Part shown: piece after piece, positions 7,262 to 14,080 of the stretch
How the letters are laid out: every line of letters starts with the position of its first letter
Position numbering within the stretch: position 1 is the stretch's first letter
Assembly (NCBI GenBank): GCA_003661185.1
Contig: QMVQ01000017.1
Coordinates: forward strand, 1-14,185
Length of the DNA stretch: 14,185 bases
Source: Candidatus Alkanophagales archaeon
GTDB lineage: Archaea > Halobacteriota > Syntropharchaeia > Alkanophagales > B39-G2
Direction: 5' to 3'
Made by a program: the position numbers and the translations under genes
The notes under the pieces: model-generated
What the model was told of the DNA's origin: nothing
What the model saw: the letters and a program-made list of their open reading frames with translations, nothing else
The model's database searches: none

Positions 7262-7331
7262 CCCCACAGCCTCCTTACTACTTCCTCCTCCTTAGCTACT
7301 TTAATTTTTTTGCATTAATAGTCAAACAGCG
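7262..7331. promoter_or_regulatory. Divergent promoter region, nrdH and UPF0280 gene
   Basis: This 70-base gap separates two divergent starts. It holds the redoxin Shine-Dalgarno AAGGAGG (minus strand) and an AT-rich stretch ACTTTAATTTTTTTGCATTA around 7298-7317. On the plus strand this could be the TATA element for the UPF0280 ATG at 7332, with little or no leader. On the minus strand the TTAATGCAAAAAAATTAAAG complement could serve the redoxin operon. Exact boxes cannot be fixed by eye. Confidence 0.4.
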
Positions 7332-8060
7332 ATGAGGGAGCGTTTTATTTTCAAGGAGACGAACGTCCTGATAATCGCTGACGAGAGCGAATATGTAGAG
7401 GCGGCGAAGGATGAGATATTGCGGCAAAGGCGGCATTTGGAAGCTTTTATCCGGGAAGACCCTCTTTTCCTCGTAACTTTAGAGCGTTATGAGCTCGACT
7501 CTTCGAGGGAGCGGTGGGCGCCGGAAATCGTGCGGCGCATGATAAAGGCGGCGGCGAAGTTTAACGTCGGACCCATGGCGGCGGTCGCTGGGGCGTTGTC
7601 GGAACTCGCTGTCGAAGCGATGTTTGAAAAAGGGGCGACGTATGCCATCGTGGAGAACGGCGGCGACATCGCCCTCATCAACGACCGCCCGGTGCGCATC
7701 GGGATATTCGCCGGCGAGCACAGCCCGTTTTCAGGGAAGTTCTCGCTAAAAATCGAGCCGCAGCGCGGAATTTTGGGCGTCTGCACATCGTCGGCGACTG
7801 TCGGGCACTCCATAAGCTTCGGCGCCGCCGACGCCGCCACCGTCATTGCACGGGGGGGAGCGCTTGCAGATGCCGCCGCCACGGCGCTCTGCAATGCCGT
7901 TAAGGACGAGACTTCCGTGAAAAAAGCGTTTGACGTTGTGAAGAGGGTTGAAGGCGTCGAAGCTGCTTTAGTAATTTACAAGGACGTCTTGGCAACGTGG
8001 GGGCAAATGCCCGAAATTTTGATGGGCGTCTCCAGCTCTACACTCAGCACGTTCAGCTAA
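7332..8060 (+). CDS. UPF0280 family protein (COG2122, ApbE-related)
   Basis: A 242-residue protein of the UPF0280 family, distantly related to ApbE flavin transferases and common in methanogens and other anaerobes. Diagnostic segments are FNVGPMAAVAGALSE (76-90), ATYAIVENGGDIAL (101-114), PVRIGIFAG (119-127) and GVCTSSATVGHSISFG (148-163), followed by an alanine-rich ADAAATALCNAV segment. The ApbE-like motifs suggest nucleotide or flavin handling. In Methanosarcina a COG2122 member has been linked genetically to homocysteine synthesis from aspartate semialdehyde and sulfide, together with COG1900 and a ferredoxin-like partner. Neither partner is here, so the role in this organism is inferred from the family only. 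The ATG at 7332 has no clear Shine-Dalgarno and an AT-rich box just upstream, as for a leaderless transcript. Confidence 0.85.
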   Translation: MRERFIFKETNVLIIADESEYVEAAKDEILRQRRHLEAFIREDPLFLVTLERYELDSSRERWAPEIVRRMIKAAAKFNVGPMAAVAGALSELAVEAMFEKGATYAIVENGGDIALINDRPVRIGIFAGEHSPFSGKFSLKIEPQRGILGVCTSSATVGHSISFGAADAATVIARGGALADAAATALCNAVKDETSVKKAFDVVKRVEGVEAALVIYKDVLATWGQMPEILMGVSSSTLSTFS

Positions 8061-8084
8061 GGAGATTTTATACTTCTATTGTAA

Positions 8085-8094
8085 GCGCCGGCGC
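8085..8094. repeat. Perfect 10-base palindrome GCGCCGGCGC
   Basis: It lies 24 bases beyond the UPF0280 stop, where base composition turns sharply from GC-rich coding DNA to AT-rich non-coding DNA. It is followed by CGGGCA, and a related CCCGGGCGC occurs at 8504-8512 on the far side of the AT-rich block. It could be a small terminator hairpin or a footprint of the insertion that brought in the AT-rich block; neither is shown. Confidence 0.3.
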
Positions 8095-8102
8095 CGGGCA
8101 CG

Positions 8103-8443
8103 TTACATAACGATATCATGTAGTAATATCCCATTTATGTCATTCTGACAGTCCAGTTTTGCGGAACAAATAGTTTCCATGTTTGTAAGTTGCTTTTTGA
8201 AGCAATACGTTGAACTCTCTGAATTACGAGTAGATGGATATCCAAGGCATAGATTCTCCCTTCTTTGCCCACCAATTTTGCACAAGGATTGTGTAACTTC
8301 CAAGTCCACAGCCATGACGAATACATAATCTCCTGGCTATATCTCCACATCTTTCAAGATTGTTCATGCGAGGGGAGAAAAAATCGCGAAATTTGTAAGT
8401 GAGAAACATAAGTTTGAATGTAAATTGAAATCGATTTATTCAT
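8103..8443 (-). pseudogene. Decayed class I SAM-dependent methyltransferase
   Basis: No single frame is open, but read together the three minus-strand frames give an ordered methyltransferase N-terminus. KFRDFFSPRMNNLERCG comes first, then PGDYVF, then GCGLGSYTI (motif I, normally GCGPGSYTI), then CAKLVGKEGRIYALDIH and IQRVQRIASKSNL in a second frame, then LTNMETICS in a third. At least three or four frameshifts are needed, plus substitutions such as HLLVI for the usual HPLAI. The match stops near IVM with the C-terminal half absent. An ATG at 8443 with AGGAG upstream and an AT box ATATATAAC (8471-8479) suggest that the old start and promoter survive. The block is much richer in AT than its neighbours. 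It explains most of the 540-base gap between the UPF0280 and acyl-CoA dehydrogenase genes. Gene identity is assigned from motif memory, not a search. Confidence 0.7.
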
Positions 8444-8601
8444 AGTAATTTTCTCCTATTTTTAAAGGTGATATATAACTCGTTATACATACATTGCATA
8501 CATCCCGGGCGCAATCTAATCTCACATTCGGTTTTAATTAAGATGCCATCCCTGTCGAAGAGGGGACTTTCCGCTGATAGAGGTAAAAGAAAAGCGAGGG
8601 G
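8444..8601. other. AT-rich non-coding stretch upstream of the methyltransferase remnant
   Basis: This stretch holds the remnant's Shine-Dalgarno and TATA-like box and then about 100 bases in which I see no coding signal, tRNA or repeat. Next to the acyl-CoA dehydrogenase stop (8604-8602) there is a weak hairpin, GGGG TCAG CCCC at 8598-8609, followed on the minus strand by a pyrimidine-rich run (CTTTTCTTTTACC) that could end that gene's transcript. Confidence 0.35.
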
Positions 8602-9756
8602 TCAGCCCCGCCGCTTTCCGATCATGAAGTCCGCGATGGTGTTTTTCTGGATTTCGGAGGTGCCCTCGTAGATTTCAGTGACTCTGGCATCTCTTGCGAG
8701 ACGCTCGACCTCGTATTCGGTCATGTAGCCGTAACCGCCGAGGATTTGGACTGCTTCGTAGCACACCTCGTTCGCGATGCGGGACGCAAAGTATTTCGCC
8801 ATAGAGGTCAGCTTCGGGTCGATTCTCCGATTTTGGTCGAAGTTCCACGCCGCCTTGTAGACAAGGTTCTTCGCCGCTTCGATTTTCGTCGCCATATCTG
8901 CAATTTTGTGCCGAATCACGGGCATGTCCGCCAGCGGCGCGTCGAATTGCCTTCGCTCTTTTGCGTATGCGATTGCCCGCTCCAAGGCGCCTTCGGCGAT
9001 GCCGAGCGCTTGCGCCGCAACCTCAATGCGGCTCTCGTCGAAGAACTCCAGCACTTGGTAGAAACCTCGGTTCTCCTCGCCGACGAGGTTTTCTAGTGGG
9101 ACTCTGGCGTCGCTGAATGAAAGCTCCGCCGTAGAGGTCATGCGGATGCCCATCTTGAGCCCGAGGTCGGTGGCGTCGAACTGCTCTTTTGGCACGATGA
9201 TTGTGCTCATGCCCCGGTATTTCGGCGTCGCATTCGGGTTCGTTTGACAGAGGACGATTGCGAAGTTGCAAATCCCGCCATTGGAGATGAACGTTTTCGT
9301 GCCGTTAACCACCCACTCATCGCCGTCTTTGACTGCGACGGTGTTCATCTCCGTGATGTCGGAGCCGTGGTCGGGCTCGGTGAAAGCGCCTGCGGAAATC
9401 CACTCGCCCGCACAGACTTTCGGGAGGTATGTGGCTTTCTGCTCGTGCGTCCCGAACCACTTTATAATCTCGCATGCGAAATCCGCAAGCAGGATGCACG
9501 TGCCGAGTCCGGAGTCAGCTCTGCACATCTCCTCAACGATCAGGGCGTTTTCGAGAGCTCCAAGCCCTTGCCCGCCGTATTCTTCAGGGTAGTGCACGCC
9601 GACAAAGCCGAGCTTTGCAGCCTTCCGTAAGAGCTCGAACGGGTACTTATGCTCAGTTTCGTAACGTAACGCTAGTTCTCTGTCGAACTCCTTCTCGCAA
9701 AACTCACGAACGGCTTCCACAATGTCCCTCTGCTCCTCAGTAAGCTCGAAATCCAT
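8602..9756 (-). CDS. Acyl-CoA dehydrogenase
   Basis: This flavoenzyme oxidises an acyl-CoA to the 2-enoyl-CoA and passes electrons to an electron-transfer flavoprotein, the first step of beta-oxidation; here it probably acts in the cytoplasm. The 384-residue protein covers the full family length. Numbering from the ATG at 9756, it has the N-terminal MDFELTEEQ, the flavin-binding FTEPDHGSD (about 125-133), NGTKTFISNG (151-160), a complete C-terminal helical domain with QILGGYGYMTEYEVERLARD (337-356) and catalytic Glu364 in IYEGTSEIQ. This position of the base is that of short- and medium-chain enzymes; chain length cannot be judged further. Possible starts are GTG 9765, ATG 9762 and ATG 9756; the last agrees with the family and has GAGGTG six bases upstream. 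The flippase-like gene precedes it on the same strand. No ETF, thiolase or CoA ligase is in the window. Confidence 0.95.
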   Translation of the reverse strand: MDFELTEEQRDIVEAVREFCEKEFDRELALRYETEHKYPFELLRKAAKLGFVGVHYPEEYGGQGLGALENALIVEEMCRADSGLGTCILLADFACEIIKWFGTHEQKATYLPKVCAGEWISAGAFTEPDHGSDITEMNTVAVKDGDEWVVNGTKTFISNGGICNFAIVLCQTNPNATPKYRGMSTIIVPKEQFDATDLGLKMGIRMTSTAELSFSDARVPLENLVGEENRGFYQVLEFFDESRIEVAAQALGIAEGALERAIAYAKERRQFDAPLADMPVIRHKIADMATKIEAAKNLVYKAAWNFDQNRRIDPKLTSMAKYFASRIANEVCYEAVQILGGYGYMTEYEVERLARDARVTEIYEGTSEIQKNTIADFMIGKRRG

Positions 9757-9809
9757 CAGCATCACCTCAACACTCCTTCCGCTTGCATGTTTTTACTTTT
9801 TTCGATTTT

Positions 9810-10856
9810 TTACGCCCGCAGCAGCTTATATTGCAACGCGCCGCTCACCACGATGTTTACATAGTAGGTAACAAGCCGCCATGCCACTATCACAGGCGCA
9901 AGAAGCGACACGCTCACGAACGGCGAGAAAAGTGTGAGGGCGCCGAATTCCGCAACACCACTGCCGCCGGGCGTCGGCAGCATCGTGAGCACGACGATGA
10001 TCACTTGAGCGGCGAATAACCCCACGAAAGCAGGGCGTGCGCCGAGACCCAATAATATCAAGGAAGGCGTAGAGAAATCCACGCACCAATGTAGTGCTGT
10101 GAAAAACATGCTATCTGCAATGCTTTTTTTGCGTCTCAGCAACATTAGCAGACCGTTTTTGAAGTTTTCTATCTCTCTTGCCACTTTTTCAAGCAATCTC
10201 TCCCGTTTCGAGTCTTTTGCGCTTATTCTGCCAACAACTCTCTTGATAAAGTTTTGCAGCGGCAAGGATGCTTTTTTGAAAACTTCCGGCCTTAACATGC
10301 CGATTAAGGCGGTTAAAACGCCTAAGAGTAGAAGCACGAGCACTGATATCATGACTGCCGTCAGGATACGCTGTAAGCCTGACGTTGCGGTGCCACTCCT
10401 GAGCACGCCGAAAAAAACTACGAATGCGAAGGGGAGCATGAGCAAGAAGAAAAATACGTCGAGGATGCGCTCACTCAGCACGACTGCAGCGGCATTGCCA
10501 GCGCTCAGTCCGCTTTTGTGCAGAACATATGCTCTAACGGGCTCACCGCCGAGCATTGTCGGCGTGACCGCCGCTGGAAAAAGACCGGCGACCACGGCTT
10601 TGAACGACTCCTTCAAGCGTATTTTCGTGCCAAGCGCCGCACTCAGCGCCCGTATGCGAAGCGCTGCAAAGAGCCAAGAGAGGATGTGTGCGATGGCAGC
10701 TGCCACAAGAAACTGCAAGCTGATGTTGCGAATGTAGGTTAGAGTCTCGGCGCTAAGCGTGAGAACGCATATCAGGGCTATAGAGACGATGCTCACAGCT
10801 AATGCAAAAACAAGCTTCTTTGCGTCGCTCAGCTGCTTCCGGCTTGTAGTTTCCAC
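9810..10856 (-). CDS. UPF0104 flippase-like integral membrane protein
   Basis: A polytopic membrane protein of about 348 residues in the family that includes the lysylphosphatidylglycerol synthase membrane domain, YbhN and the C-terminal part of archaeal AglD. About seven or eight hydrophobic segments are visible. The family motif region reads PTMLGGEPVRAYVLHKSG, with AAAVVLSERILDVFFFLLML after it, and near the C-terminus TMLPTPGGSGVAEFGALTLF carries the usual proline/glycine loop. Such proteins are thought to move or modify lipid-linked molecules; the substrate is unknown here. A frame reaches back to an ATG at 10946, but that would overlap hisS and add GC-rich, non-family sequence. I chose the in-frame GTG at 10856, which lies about 26 bases from the AT box at 10877-10886 as expected for a leaderless transcript. 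The acyl-CoA dehydrogenase gene follows about 50 bases downstream. Confidence 0.8.
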   Translation of the reverse strand: METTSRKQLSDAKKLVFALAVSIVSIALICVLTLSAETLTYIRNISLQFLVAAAIAHILSWLFAALRIRALSAALGTKIRLKESFKAVVAGLFPAAVTPTMLGGEPVRAYVLHKSGLSAGNAAAVVLSERILDVFFFLLMLPFAFVVFFGVLRSGTATSGLQRILTAVMISVLVLLLLGVLTALIGMLRPEVFKKASLPLQNFIKRVVGRISAKDSKRERLLEKVAREIENFKNGLLMLLRRKKSIADSMFFTALHWCVDFSTPSLILLGLGARPAFVGLFAAQVIIVVLTMLPTPGGSGVAEFGALTLFSPFVSVSLLAPVIVAWRLVTYYVNIVVSGALQYKLLRA

Positions 10857-10876
10857 GTCGGTTTTTAGGGCGTAGG

Positions 10877-10886
10877 AATTTAAATT
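10877..10886. promoter_or_regulatory. Symmetrical AT box between hisS and the flippase-like gene
   Basis: AATTTAAATT reads the same on both strands and sits 21 bases or more from the GTG of the flippase-like gene and about 35 bases before the TTG of hisS. It is the only TATA-like element in the 64-base gap, so one palindromic box may serve both directions. Spacing predicts a leaderless transcript on the minus strand and a leader of about ten bases for hisS. Confidence 0.5.
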
Positions 10887-10920
10887 TTGGAGGGGAAAGC
10901 AAAAGCGGGGGCGGCGTGCG

Positions 10921-12177
10921 TTGAGAATAGAAAGACCTAGGGGCACGAGGGACTTCCCGCCAGAAGAAATGCGGCGGCGTCGAGCTGTCGAGCGTAAGAT
11001 GCGAGAGCTTGCGGAGCGTTGGGGCTACGAGGAGGTGCAGACACCGACGTTCGAGCACGTGGAGCTGTTCACATTACGTTCCGGCGAGGAGATTGTGAAG
11101 GAGATGTACGACTTTGAGGACAAGAGTGGGCGACGGCTGGCGCTGCGTCCGGAGCTCACGGCGCCTGTGATAAGGATGTATGTAAACGAAATGAAGCTGC
11201 GGACGAAGCCACTCCGCCTCTACTACTTTAGAAACTGCTTCAGATACGAACGCCCGCAGAAGGGGCGTTTCAGGGAGTTTTGGCAGTTTGGCACCGAGCT
11301 CATAGGTGCTGGGACACCAGAGGCAGAAGCCGAGAGCATAGCGCTCGCATATACGATTTTAAAGGAGTTAAACGTCGAGTTTGAGCTGCACGTCGGGCAT
11401 GTGGGACTGATAAGGAGCGTGCTCGGCGACGTTCCCGAAGAAATTAAGAATCGTGTGATGCGGCTTCTCGACAAAGGCGAGCTGAAGGATGCCGTGCAGA
11501 CGCTGCGGCGCTGCGGCGGTGCAGCGAGTTGTGTTGACGACCTTTTGGGCTTGGTAAATTTGAGCGGCGACGCTACCGCCGTTGACGAAGCTTCCGAAAT
11601 ATTAAGGGGCAAGGGAGAAGAGGCGGTCAGCGAGCTGAAAGAGCTTCTTGAAGCTTTAGAGTGTTACGATGTGGACTTTAAGCTGAATTTCAGCATCGCC
11701 AGAGGTTTAGACTACTACACAGGAATGGTTTTTGAGGCTTATGCCACGAAGGGACTCGGCGCGCAGCGCCAGATATGCGGCGGCGGCTCTTACCGGCTCG
11801 CAGCGCTGTTCGGCGGCGACGATGCTCCGTCAACCGGCTTTGCCATCGGCTTCGATAGGGTTATAGAAATCTGTAAGGCGCCGGAGGAGCGTTGTTTAAA
11901 AGTCGTGGTGGCTGCCGCAGGCAAAGAGCCGGAGGTCAGAAGGGCGGCGGTCAGCGTCGCCGAGAGGTTAAGAGAGGACTTCGTGGCATACGTGGACGTG
12001 ATGCGGCGCAGCCTCGGCGCCCAGCTCTCATTTGCGGATGCCGTCGGCGCGGACTTTGCGGTCATCGTCGGGAAGCGGGAATTACGGGAAAACAAGGTTT
12101 TGATTAGAGATTTGCGGAGCGGGGAGCAGAAGTTGATGAACCTGGAGGCTTGCGTTGCGTATTTGCGCTCACTATGA
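10921..12177 (+). CDS. hisS: Histidyl-tRNA synthetase
   Basis: This class II aminoacyl-tRNA synthetase charges tRNA-His. The 418-residue protein has the expected order: N-terminal RPRGTRDFPPEEM, motif 2 region YYFRNCFRYERPQKGRFREF with FGTELIG, the histidine-specific signatures ARGLDYYTGMVFE and QICGGGSYRLAALFGG, motif 3 in STGFAIGFDRV, and a C-terminal anticodon-binding domain from about residue 325. All are intact and length is normal. The start is a TTG at 10921: there is no in-frame ATG or GTG upstream, and the next residues RIERPRGTRDF are where family members begin. The GGAGGGG at 10889-10895 is too far upstream to act as Shine-Dalgarno for it. It ends 21 bases from the convergent HAD phosphatase gene. 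Confidence 0.95.
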   Translation: MRIERPRGTRDFPPEEMRRRRAVERKMRELAERWGYEEVQTPTFEHVELFTLRSGEEIVKEMYDFEDKSGRRLALRPELTAPVIRMYVNEMKLRTKPLRLYYFRNCFRYERPQKGRFREFWQFGTELIGAGTPEAEAESIALAYTILKELNVEFELHVGHVGLIRSVLGDVPEEIKNRVMRLLDKGELKDAVQTLRRCGGAASCVDDLLGLVNLSGDATAVDEASEILRGKGEEAVSELKELLEALECYDVDFKLNFSIARGLDYYTGMVFEAYATKGLGAQRQICGGGSYRLAALFGGDDAPSTGFAIGFDRVIEICKAPEERCLKVVVAAAGKEPEVRRAAVSVAERLREDFVAYVDVMRRSLGAQLSFADAVGADFAVIVGKRELRENKVLIRDLRSGEQKLMNLEACVAYLRSL

Positions 12178-12198
12178 CGCCCGGCGTCTCTTCGCCTC

Positions 12199-12822
12199 TT
12201 AGGTCGTTAAATCCTCTAACAACGCCAAAATCTCAGATAGCCGTTGCACGACAGGCACGGCGCTGGCGCTGGGGGCCCCTCGCTCGTTCTTGAGTATAAT
12301 GAAGCAGCCGGCACGCCTCGCAGCTTCCACATCGCTCCCCGTGTCGCCGACAAGCACGGCTTCGGCTGGGCGGACCGCAAGGGCGTCACAAGCTTTAAGG
12401 AGGATCTCAGGGTTGGGCTTACCCCTGCTGACGTCATCGCCAGTGACAACGACGTCAAGATATTTTCCAAGACGGAAATGCTCTATGATTCTCAACGTGT
12501 TCTTCTTCGGCGTGTTCGTGACGAGTCCCGTCTTATATTTCTGATGCACGGCTGCGAGCACGCCTCTTGCGTCAGGGAAAAGCCGCATCTTTTCCACGAG
12601 CTCGAGTTGCCGCCTTAAGCAGAATCTCACGGCGGCTTCATTCAGCCCCAACTCGCCAATATTATGACGTAAGTCAGGACCCCAGAACCTCTCCTCGAAC
12701 TCCTTTTTGCTTATGCCTCGCAAGCCGAATTTCTTTATTGTGTCGTTAAATGCTTCATACCACGTGTCCTTGGAGTCCAAAAGCACACCGTCGAGGTCGA
12801 ATAAAACCGCCCGCACCAGCAT
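12199..12822 (-). CDS. HAD superfamily hydrolase, phosphoglycolate phosphatase-like
   Basis: A 207-residue HAD phosphatase of the subfamily with an alpha-helical cap inserted after motif I. Motif I is VLFDLDGVLLDS (nucleophile and acid/base Asp of DLD), motif II VTNTPKK (Thr), motif III lies at GKPNPEILLKA (Lys), and motif IV is VLVGDTGSDVEAAR. All catalytic residues are present. These enzymes hydrolyse small phosphate esters such as 2-phosphoglycolate, beta-phosphoglucose or other sugar phosphates; specificity cannot be read here. The ATG at 12822 is chosen over a longer frame to 12864 because TAAGGAGGAG lies a few bases upstream of it and the family begins right there. The gene is convergent with hisS and divergent from tsr3. 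Confidence 0.85.
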   Translation of the reverse strand: MLVRAVLFDLDGVLLDSKDTWYEAFNDTIKKFGLRGISKKEFEERFWGPDLRHNIGELGLNEAAVRFCLRRQLELVEKMRLFPDARGVLAAVHQKYKTGLVTNTPKKNTLRIIEHFRLGKYLDVVVTGDDVSRGKPNPEILLKACDALAVRPAEAVLVGDTGSDVEAARRAGCFIILKNERGAPSASAVPVVQRLSEILALLEDLTT

Positions 12823-12866
12823 CTTGCTCCTCCTTATACTGCTTAACTGTGGAAGCTGCCACAAAA

Positions 12867-12876
12867 GATTTAAGAA
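12867..12876. promoter_or_regulatory. Candidate TATA box between the HAD gene and tsr3
   Basis: GATTTAAGAA lies 22-28 bases before the tsr3 GTG at 12896, the spacing expected for a leaderless archaeal transcript, and tsr3 has no Shine-Dalgarno. On the minus strand TTCTTAAATC is about 45 bases from the HAD start, leaving room for the Shine-Dalgarno seen there. Confidence 0.4.
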
Positions 12877-12895
12877 TCCCTAGCTACTTAAAACT

Positions 12896-13438
12896 GTGCG
12901 TCTTTATGCTTACGAGGCGAGGCAGTGTGACGGGAAGCGGTGCACCGCCCGGAAACTCGCGAAGCTCGGCGTCGTCACGTCGCTGCGACGGCTGAGAGAA
13001 ATCCCAAGGAGCACTTTGCTCTTGAGCCCCTTTTCAGAGAAGGCGCTCTCGCAAGAGGACAAAAATGCAAAAAGTATAACAGTTTTTGACTGCTCTTGGC
13101 GGCGGATTGAAGAATTTTCTGCCATTCTTCAGCGTAAGAACACGAGGGCGTTACCCTTCCTGCTGGCGGCGAACCCCACGAACTTCGGCAAGCCGTTCCT
13201 GTTGAGCTCCGCAGAAGCGCTGGCGGCGGCGCTCTTCATCCTCAGCCACGTCGAACAAGCAAGGGTGGTGATGAGCAAGTTCAAGTGGGGCGACACGTTC
13301 TTCAAGCTGAACGAGCCCATGCTCGAAGCTTACAAAAAAGCGAGGAACAGCACCGAAGTCATCACGACGCAAGAACGCTTCATGCGTGATTTCCGACTTA
13401 CGGCTGCTAAGCGGCGGGGACGCGGACCGGGACGGTAG
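12896..13438 (+). CDS. tsr3: 16S rRNA aminocarboxypropyltransferase Tsr3 (DUF367)
   Basis: Tsr3 transfers the 3-amino-3-carboxypropyl group of S-adenosylmethionine to a pseudouridine (or its N1-methyl form) in the decoding region of small-subunit rRNA in archaea and eukaryotes. The 180-residue protein has the family's N-terminal YAYEARQCDGKRCTARKLAK, LLLSPFSEKALS (42-53), ITVFDCSWRRIEE, the strongly conserved RALPFLLAANPTNFGKPFLL (84-103), SSAEALAAALFI, and FKWGDTFFKLN. Length is normal and the C-terminus is short and basic. The start is a GTG at 12896 preceded by an AT box at leaderless spacing. The methylase Nep1 that often acts at the same nucleotide is not in the window. Its 3' end runs straight into the decayed region to the right. 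Confidence 0.92.
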   Translation: MRLYAYEARQCDGKRCTARKLAKLGVVTSLRRLREIPRSTLLLSPFSEKALSQEDKNAKSITVFDCSWRRIEEFSAILQRKNTRALPFLLAANPTNFGKPFLLSSAEALAAALFILSHVEQARVVMSKFKWGDTFFKLNEPMLEAYKKARNSTEVITTQERFMRDFRLTAAKRRGRGPGR

Positions 13439-13439
13439 T

Positions 13440-13600
13440 GTTGTGGACACAAGACTGTCCTGCATTTCCTTGTTTGAGGGTGCCCCCCCCATAGCCAGAG
13501 AGCACCAACGCCACTGCTAAGCATCAATGCCAACACGGCAACTATCGCCGGCACGACGTGTTTACGTCCTACTCGGCGGTGTTTTCATATTTTTCAGTTC
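13440..13600 (-). pseudogene. Membrane-anchor or signal-peptide fragment, frame-broken
   Basis: On the minus strand MKTPPSR starts at an ATG near 13591 but soon stops. In another frame RKHVVPAIVAVLALMLSS continues into GVGALWLWGG, a basic residue cluster then about 22 hydrophobic residues, the shape of a signal peptide or anchor. Directly after it the plus strand has a run of eight Cs (13483-13490), a frequent site of indels. Beyond that only sequence antisense to tsr3 follows, with no sign of the rest of the protein. It looks like the beginning of a lost gene next to the substrate-binding protein remnant, perhaps a second copy of the same kind; this is uncertain. Confidence 0.35.
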
Positions 13601-14040
13601 TCTGCTAACGGTGAGCTTGTAGAGCTTTTTAAGCTCTTCTAATTTTTCCTTTAGCTCTTCATTCACCCGGCACAGCTCCGCTTGCGATTTTTCCACAGTT
13701 CCTCGGTAGCGCTCGAGCGCTTAAGCAGCGTGAGTATTGCGCACGTTCCGATTTCACATGCTACTTTCTTGCCCTTGAGGTCACTTGGCGTTTTGATGCC
13801 CTCACGAGCGCCGCCGTCGCCGCCGTAGGAGTGTCGGTGGACAACAGGATTTTGACGGTTTGCCACGAGCCGCGAGTTTCAAGACGCCATCGAGCTCTGC
13901 ACGTCTCCTCTGCCCGCACTGCTCGAACGCCCGTATCGAGTCGGTATGGAGCAAAAAGCGAGACATGCCCACGCCGCCTTGGTTTCCTCCTTGTAGCCGA
14001 AATATGACAAGCATCATGGTTATAAGCAGCAACGCAAAAC
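13562..14040 (-). pseudogene. Decayed NMT1/TauA-type substrate-binding protein with coiled-coil tail
   Basis: No frame is open throughout, but fragments in the right order are clear on the minus strand: a hydrophobic LLLITMMLVIF start, LDGVLKLAARGK, then TVKILLSTDTPTAATAALV in a second frame, and GIKTPSDLKGKKVACEIGT with CAILTLLK in a third. These match the middle of periplasmic binding proteins for nitrate, sulfonate or thiamine precursors. The residues then continue in another frame as ALERYRGTVEKSQAEL and a heptad-rich EELKEKLEELKKLYKLTVS ending at a stop near 13562. The second half of the binding domain is missing, so there is an internal deletion as well as about three frameshifts. A coiled-coil after such a domain recalls membrane sensors in which the binding domain is fused to a signalling module. 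The 750-base stretch right of tsr3 thus holds wreckage, not an intact gene. Confidence 0.65.
13708..13721. repeat. Perfect 14-base palindrome AGCGCTCGAGCGCT
   Basis: It lies exactly where the binding-protein remnant changes frame and joins the coiled-coil segment (LLK to ALERYRG). It could mark a deletion or recombination junction, or be a chance result of the local sequence. Confidence 0.5.
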
Positions 14041-14080
14041 TATACTGGCATAACGTATTCTAGACGCCTCTCAAGCGCCT

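Noticed and set aside
8444..8601. Possible tRNA or small RNA gene in the AT-rich gap
   Set aside because: I could not find a cloverleaf, a T-arm GTTCRA word or a stable long stem; only a TATA-like box and a weak hairpin at the neighbouring stop.
10857..10946. N-terminal extension of the flippase-like protein to an ATG inside hisS
   Set aside because: It would overlap the 5' end of hisS, cover the shared AT box and add residues unlike the family; the GTG at 10856 fits better.
12823..12864. N-terminal extension of the HAD phosphatase by 14 codons
   Set aside because: A strong TAAGGAGGAG directly precedes the ATG at 12822, and HAD proteins of this type begin within a few residues of the DLDG motif.
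13151..13492. Minus-strand open frame of 113 codons opposite tsr3
   Set aside because: It is antisense to the conserved Tsr3 motifs and gains its length from the real gene's codon pattern; only the hydrophobic anchor just upstream of it looks coding.
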